NCBI RefSeq assembly: GCF_048773025.1
Contig: NC_133547.1
Coordinates: 6,334,001 to 6,398,000 of the forward strand
Length of the DNA stretch: 64,000 nucleotides
Origin: Camelus bactrianus
Lineage: Eukaryota > Chordata > Mammalia > Artiodactyla > Camelidae
Direction of reading: 5' to 3'
Shown here: positions 58,244 through 64,000 of the stretch, in pieces
How positions within the stretch are numbered: position 1 is the first letter of the stretch
Layout: each line of letters starts with the position of its first letter
Program-made: the position numbers and the translations under genes
Notes under the pieces: model-generated
What the model was told of the DNA's origin: nothing
What the model saw: the letters and a program-made list of their open reading frames with translations, nothing else
Database searches by the model: none

Positions 58244-59090
58244 GGATGGCAGTTTCCAGGTCCTCCATTCCACACATCTCTGGCCTGAGTTTACAGTATC
58301 AAGGAACCCCAGTCCTCTGCGTCCTGCCTCAGGCCTAAGAAGCACTCTCCCTTGTTCCTAGTGCTGTCAAACCCTCTTTCCTTCCCATTTGCCTCTCAGG
58401 GGTAGTGAAGCTGCAGACTGGCAGTTTCAAGGATACCCAAATTTCCCTAAAGGTACCCTTCTCCACTTGTTCTGCCTCAGTGGTTTCAAGTCTCTCCTTT
58501 CAGGGCTTTATTTGAATGGACAGTTCAATCTCTTAATCTCTCTTGTGGTTTTGGGCACCTCCCCATTTCTTTGAACCCCAGGGATTTGGGCTAATCCCTG
58601 AGATTACTCAGCCTGCCTCTTCTTTCAGAAAAATTCAAGGTTTTCCTCTAGAAGTTTCAAATCCCTCCCAACCCTATTCTGCACTTCCCAGGTTGGCTTA
58701 ACTAATCACCCATCCCTGCCATTTAGGGATTGATTCTCACCAGCGTTTCTGAGGGGAAATGGCAGTTTCAAGCACCCTCCCACCCAACTTTTCACCCCTC
58801 TCTCCACCAGCAGATTCTGCTGAAGCACCAAATTCCCCAAAACCTTCTCCCTAGCTTAGCACAATGCCTAGGGAAACAACCAAAATGATGGTTTTAACAA
58901 TATGCCTCTCTACGCCCCCATGCACTTTTTCTGACATGGTTTTCAGGTCTAAATAGCGGCTGCACAAGTCCACCTACTCTTAAGCTTTGAAGCCACCACC
59001 ATTGAACTTCCCCATGGTGGTTTCAAGATGCTCCTTCTTCCCCCTGAATCTTAGCACTTTATTCTCCTGGGTGGTTTCAAACTACCCTCA
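58244..59090 (+). repeat. SLC17A7: Repeated TGG(CA)GTTTCAAG motif in SLC17A7 3'UTR
   Basis: Nine copies or variants: TGGCAGTTTCCAGG 58247, TGGCAGTTTCAAGG 58419, TGGTTTCAAG 58481, GAAGTTTCAA 58651, TGGCAGTTTCAAG 58760, TGGTTTTAAC near 58889, TGGTTTTCAGG near 58937, TGGTGGTTTCAAG near 59015, GTGGTTTCAA 59071. Most are followed within a few bases by CTCC or CCTCC. Confidence 0.75.
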
Positions 59091-59319
59091 TTTTCTCAGT
59101 GGCCATTTGTTGTCCCTCAGGGGCTGAATGACTCCAAATCTGGGATCCCTTCCCTCTCAGACTCCCCTATTTCGGCTTAGAATTTGGGGAACATATATAG
59201 AAGTCACAGAATCCCAGGAAAGGGACTGGGGCTGGGGAAGGGGGTGTTTTACCCCGGGCAGGGTTGTGTCTTTGTGTGTCTTGTCTCTGTGACTGTAAAT
59301 CCTGCCCTGCCCCTCTCCC

Positions 59320-59325
59320 AATAAA
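59320..59325 (+). terminator. SLC17A7: SLC17A7 poly(A) signal AATAAA
   Basis: AATAAA in CCCAATAAAATGCTTTG followed by a GT-rich stretch, giving a 3'UTR of about 1.1 kb. Confidence 0.9.
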
Positions 59326-59521
59326 ATGCTTTGTTGTACACACCCAGTCGTCACTGGCAGTGGGAGTCACAGGAGTCCAAGCCCCAACCCCCTCCCGCCT
59401 CAGACCCAGGAGTCCAGGCCTCTAGCCTCCTCCTCCCTCGTACCTGGTATCCTAGGACCCCAGCCACCCTCCTCCCTCAGGACTCAGGCCAGAGGAGTTG
59501 TCTAGCTGTGGGAATACGTGA

Positions 59522-59527
59522 TTTATT
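59522..59527 (-). terminator. GFY: GFY poly(A) signal AATAAA
   Basis: AATAAA on the minus strand about 150 bases past the GFY stop; SLC17A7 and GFY end tail-to-tail some 200 bases apart. Confidence 0.85.
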
Positions 59528-59673
59528 GTGCCTCAGACTGTGTTCTCTGGTCACATCTAAAACATCTCTGATGGACCCTCTATCCTAGAGGACCACTATG
59601 TAGCAAAGCGGGCCAGGAGGACAGAACCTCTGAATCTTTCCTCTGTTTGGGGCTGGCCAAGGTCTGGCCAGGC

Positions 59674-61935
59674 TCACACGAAGTTGTTGGGAAGCGTGGC
59701 GGGGGAGAGAGGCTCCAGGAGCTGGGGGCGGACCCCGCGAGGCGGCGGGGGCAGCTTGGGCGGCAGCGGAGGAGTGGGCGGCGGCTGCTTGGTGGCGATG
59801 TGTGAAGGAACCCAGGCGTCCGGTGCATAAAAGTAGAGATCATAGGGGTCCTTCGGGGCGTCCAAATGCATAACTGTTGGGAGCAAAGGAGCAGGTCACC
59901 CCAAGGCTGATAGGGGGCCCATCCCCTCTACTGCACCGCTGGCCAATGTGGAGAATGGGGAAAGGATGCTGACCATCCATTGGAGCTGAGTTTTCAAATG
60001 AAAGAGCCTCTGATTAGACTAAGGGGCGGGGCCTGCTGCGCTTCATGAGGGGCGGGGGCGGGGCTTGTAGGGACCCGTGGCCCGGAGTCTGCTGCAACTC
60101 TCTCCTGGGCTGGAGGGCAGAACTGGATGTGTTTGCCTGAAGTTTTAGAGAATTGGAGGGCAGGACCTGACCGTGGAGGGGTTAGGGCTTCTATCGACCT
60201 TGGGTGGGGACCTGTACTTTTAGGTGGGCGCCCTAAAGTGCCAGGCGAAACCAGGTTAAAGAAACGCGCAGGCTTTTAAGGAGCAGGACGCTGCAAGGGT
60301 GACTCACCCGGTTCATCTCCATCGTTCGGAAGCCGGTGGTGTGCGAAGGGCCGGTGTCGAGCCGCCCGGCGGTAGAGACACCACAGCAGCAGGAAAATGC
60401 TGATAAGTAGCCCTGTCCCGGCGAAGAATAGGCAGAGGGCTCCGCCTGCCGCGCCCCGGGGACGCCCCACCAGGGTCACGCCTGAAGGAAGGAGGTCCAG
60501 GAACTGAGGAATTTAAATTCCTAACCCCCTCCTCCCTCAGACCCAGGAATCCAGATCCTACCTTCCTCCCTCCGATCTAGGAGTCCTGGCCCCCAGCTTC
60601 TCCTTCGTCAGACCCCACAGTACCAGCCCTCAGCCTCCTCCCCTCTCAGACCCTAGAGAGGGGCCTTCAATGCCCCCCTCATCCTTTCCACCTAGAAGTC
60701 TGGCTCTCAGGACCCTCCTCCCTCGGACCCAGGAGTCTGGGTCCTAGCCCCTCACCGGTCTCCTCCACTCGTTCCACCACGATGATAGTGTTGACTCTCT
60801 CACCTCGGCTGCGCCGCTGGGGGGCCCGCGGAGTGGCAGGGGCCGGCTGAGTGGGGGGCCCTGGAGGAGCAGGGGGCCCCGCAATCCGGGCTGAGGGAGA
60901 AAGGCCGTCAGGCCCTTTAGGACTAAAGTTCTGGGGGGCCTTCAGCTCAACTGTCCCAGGAGAATCTGAGGTGGGCAATTTGAGGGGGTCGATCTGGGTG
61001 ACTGCAAGTGTTTCTGGGCTGGGTTTCAAGGGCAGCTCATTTAGGGCAGTAACTTCTTCCCTGAAGGGAGCGGGTGTTTCTGGATGAGGATTAGTGGAGA
61101 CCTCAGGGTCAGAGGTCTTGAGGATCTCTGTTGCATCTTGGTAGGGGGTTGTGGGAAATTCAGTTGGGGGAATTTCAGTGGGATTGGTGTTGTGGCTTAC
61201 ATGGGATTCTGGGTGCGGGATTTTGGTAGGGTCAGGTTGAGGGGTCTGAAGGAATTCAGAGTTTGCGGTCTCAGTGGTGTTAGGATCATAGGTTTCTGGA
61301 GATTTGGGTTCAAGAGTTTTGGTGGAGTCAGGATTTGGGGTCCCAGGGGCTTCTGTAGGTGAGATTTCAGTGGAGTTAAGTTTGGGAAAATCTGGGGATT
61401 CTTGGTGTGGAGTGTGAGTAGGTTCAGGGTTTGGGGTCTCAGGAAATGCTGGGTGTGAAGTTTTGGAGGAATTAGGTTCAGAGGTCTCAAGGGATTCTAT
61501 GTGTAGAATTTCAGTTGGGTCAGGTTTGGGGGTCTCAGAAAGTTCTGGATGTGTCATTTTGGAGGGGTTAATTTGGAGGGTTTCAAGGGATTCTGATATT
61601 GAGGTGTTGAGTGAGTTAGGTTTGGGGGTCTCAGGAGACTCTGGGTGTGGGGTTTCTGGGAGGTCAGTTTTGGGGGTCTCAGGGAGGTCAAGATGGGAGG
61701 GCTCAGGGGAAACCGCATGAGGTGTCTTGGAGGGCTCAAGATAAGCAGTGCCAGGGGATTCTGGGTTAGGCTCATCAAGAGTGGAATTTTCAGAAGCATG
61801 AGGGGAGGGCTGAGAGGGGTGGCCCATCCCTGGGAAGTCGGAGCCCGCAGGAAGTGAGGCCGAAGCGGCAGCTCTGGAACCCAGCTGGGCGAAGAGGAAG
61901 ACGAGAAGAAAGAGGATCGGGCTGAAGGATTTCAT
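59674..61935 (-). CDS. GFY: Golgi-associated olfactory signalling regulator (Goofy), 3 coding exons
   Basis: Single-pass Golgi membrane protein of olfactory sensory neurons, reported to be needed for normal odorant signalling and adenylate cyclase III localisation. Minus-strand exons: 60756-61935, 60308-60481, 59674-59873; 1554 nt, 517 codons plus stop, close to human. The start is the ATG at 61933-61935 ([20 protein letters not shown], a clear signal peptide); the upstream in-frame codon at 61948-61950 is GTG next to a splice acceptor and is not used. Residues about 61-276 are Pro/Thr/Glu/Ser-rich repeats. A membrane segment ([20 protein letters not shown]) lies at about 406-428, then basic YRRAARHR and a proline-rich tail ending [11 protein letters not shown]. 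Tail-to-tail with SLC17A7. Confidence 0.96.
61108..61635 (-). repeat. GFY: 48-bp (16-residue) coding repeat array in GFY
   Basis: Residues 101-276 divide into eleven 16-residue units with no length change, for example [32 protein letters not shown] and [16 protein letters not shown]. Consensus about xETPxPxxTxxxHxES. Unit sequence is diverged but phase is exact over 528 bases. Confidence 0.9.
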
Positions 61936-61940
61936 AGCTC

Positions 61941-64000
61941 TGGAAGGCACCTATAGCAGCAGAGGAGCGGGAAGGAAGGGGTTAAAACCCGAAGCAGCCC
62001 GGGAGCAACAGCCGTCTCCTGAGGCCACGCCCACGCCAGAGGCCACGCCCACTGGTCCTTGGGTAGCGTCCAGGCCTAGCTAGGCGCCAGGGAAAGGATG
62101 AGAAGCAACTCCCTAAAGGCTGTGGGGCGGCAGCCGCTGTAGCTAAGGGAGACTGAGGCGCGGGGCTTCTTGGGAGTCGTAATTTCCTTACCTGTTTCCA
62201 GGATGGGGTCTCGGGAAAATTGGGAAATAATGACACCTTTCCAAGCCCCCAGACCTCCTTGACTTCGACTTCGAAGGATTTAGACCTCTGAGGGGACACA
62301 GGATCCCTTTCTCTCCTAGGACCCTGAGGACACCTTGACTCAACAGTTGTTTATATTAGAGGCTCAGAAGGAACGTCTGGGGGCTGGGGCCTGAACGCCT
62401 GGATCTGAGGGAGGAGGGGTACTGAATGCCTGGAACTGGGGGAGGAGGGAGACTCCTGGGTTATGGTCAAGAGGGCTTCTTGGGGTTCAGACTCCTGGTT
62501 CCCAGAGGGTGGAGAGCACTGTGGGTCTCAATTCCTAATTCTTTAGAAAAGAGAGGCCTGAAGGTTCAGATGCCTAGAATTTTGAAGGAGTAAAGCTTGG
62601 GGGACTGGATTACAGGGGAGAAGGAAATGAATGTCTTGAACTCCTGAGTCCTGAGTTAGAAGGAGATTGGGAACTCTGAGTCTTGTGTCCTCCAGAGATA
62701 GGGGTGTAGAGGTCTAGATTCCTCAGTTTTCAGGAGGAGAGAGCTGTGGGGCAGGACTCGGGTCTCTGTTTATTGAGGATGGAGCTGGAATCCCAAGGTC
62801 TCAGGAGCTGGTCTAGGGCAGAGACATCTAGGTCTGTGGTCAGGTGGGGGTGGGGCCAGCAGACACCCAAATGGGATAGAGTCACTTGGGGTCCTGGGGT
62901 CTCTTACCTGCTCCAATGGGGTCCAAGATAAAAACAGGTGAGCAGAGCTGGGTACAGAGATCGGCAAATGCTGTAGAATGGCTCTGGGAGGGGAAGCAGG
63001 GGGTGGGATCCCAGGGGCCCAGGTGATGCACCTGACCCCTCCCTGGGGATCCAGGGAGCCTAGCGACAGGCTTGGGATTTTAAAGGAACAGCAATAAAGG
63101 ACAATATCTGGAGTGGGGAAGGGACTTAGGGGCTGGATCATCAGTGGAGGGATGACCCAACCAAGCTATCTTCCCTGAGAAACCAGGTGACCCAGCTCTG
63201 CCCTCTCCTACACCCAAATCCAGGAATCCAGGTCTCTGGTAACCTCCCACTTCTAGACCCAGAAGTCAGGACCCATAGACTTTCCCCTCGATCCAGAAAT
63301 CCGGGCCCTGTTCTCCTCCTCTCTGGGGAACTAGGAGTCCAGGTTCCCACATCCTGTCAACCAGAGACCCAGACTCCCCGACCTTTGCCTAACAGTCCAT
63401 TGTATAGAGAGCACCCTCTTAAGAGCCAGTGTTAGGAGCCTGAGAAGGGCTTGAACACATCCTTAGGGTAGTCAGGATCATTGTCTGTCTCTTCGCCCTC
63501 TTGGAGGCATGACTAAGACTTTCCTGATTTTACTTGTCACTATACCTGCCTCCACACCTCCTACCACACGTACATTGTGCCTTCTCTTGCCGCGCTCTCC
63601 AATCCCCTCACTCTTTCTGCTTCTCTCCCTGCCTGGATTTATCTCTGGACAACTCTGTCCAGGATGGCTGTGCTTCTAGCTCCTTCTGTCATTTTGAGAA
63701 AGCGCTTTTCCTCATCCTCCATCTCTAGCTTGCTCTCGTGGTCCCTTTCCCTCTCTTTTCTCTCTTCTTTTCTCTTCCTTTCTTCCTCTGTTGCTCTGTT
63801 TCTCCTCTCTTTCCTTTTCTCTGTCATTCTGTCTTTGTCCTTCCCTCTCATGGTTACTTCTCTTTGTGTCTCTGCTTCTCCCCATCAGTCCCTCCTCTGT
63901 TGCTTCCCCTGTCTCTGTTCTGTGTCTCTGGCTTCTGCTCTGATGGTCCTTCCGCTGATTTCTATTTTTATCCCTCTGACACCCCCCCCTGTGTCCACTT
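61941..64000. other. Flank upstream of GFY, no coding gene recognised
   Basis: An acceptor-like CTATAG at 61951-61956 (minus strand) implies a non-coding GFY exon further right, perhaps in the GC-rich block at 61.98-62.2 kb. 62.37-62.48 and 63.2-63.4 kb carry diverged copies of the dispersed CTCAGACCCAGG unit. 63.6-63.85 kb is a long pyrimidine-rich tract. In human the next gene is PTH2, but no TIP39 peptide sequence is visible. Confidence 0.5.

Noticed and set aside
61936-61950. Longer GFY start five codons upstream
   Set aside because: The upstream codon is GTG adjoining a splice acceptor; the conserved start is the ATG at 61933-61935 followed by the signal peptide.

Overview
The window looks like a chromosome segment from a camelid (camel, llama or alpaca type). 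The coding sequences are mammalian, spliced at standard sites and close in length to human orthologues. The intergenic DNA and introns carry at least seven copies of the tRNA-Ala-derived SINE typical of camelids (Vic-1/CAM type), plus MIR, L2, L1, MER5-like and MLT1 relics. I cannot tell which camelid it is. Gene content and order match human 19q13.33 read in the opposite direction: RPS11, RPL13A, FLT3LG, ALDH16A1, PIH1D1, SLC17A7, GFY. All coordinates below come from reading splice sites by eye; for six of the seven genes the exon lengths sum to a complete reading frame.

Layout. 1-1550: no recognised gene. 1559-3773: RPS11 (minus) with SNORD35B in intron 3. 3774-8120: intergenic, with a CpG-rich promoter block and then old repeats. 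8123-11899: RPL13A (minus) hosting SNORD35A, SNORD34, SNORD33 and SNORD32A. About 12885-21211: FLT3LG (minus), with a 3'UTR exon near 12.9-13.2 kb. 21.2-28.97 kb: a repeat-filled gap with nested L1 insertions and a foldback inside an L2 copy. 28980-40897: ALDH16A1 (minus, 17 coding exons). 40898-41850: head-to-head promoter interval with PIH1D1. 41851-45964: PIH1D1 (plus, 9 coding exons). 45.97-48.8 kb: intergenic, including a purine-rich degenerate array. 48830-59325: SLC17A7/VGLUT1 (plus, 12 coding exons). 59522-61950: GFY (minus), tail-to-tail with SLC17A7. 62-64 kb: no recognised coding sequence.

The genes are functionally mixed, as is usual for gene-dense mammalian chromosomes: two ribosomal protein genes that are also snoRNA hosts, a haematopoietic cytokine, a pseudoenzyme-like aldehyde dehydrogenase, an R2TP co-chaperone adaptor, the neuronal vesicular glutamate transporter and an olfactory Golgi protein. 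The only obvious physical coupling is the shared ALDH16A1/PIH1D1 promoter interval and the snoRNA-host arrangement.

I did not find a convincing new multi-gene system. The most unusual structures are non-coding: a 41-bp stem and 14-nt loop hairpin made by inverted duplication inside an L2 (about 22.2 kb), locally repeated motifs in ALDH16A1 introns 1 and 16 and in the SLC17A7 3'UTR, a 37-45 bp unit dispersed over the whole window, and an exact 16-residue repeat in GFY. In FLT3LG the cytoplasmic-tail stop appears frame-shifted.
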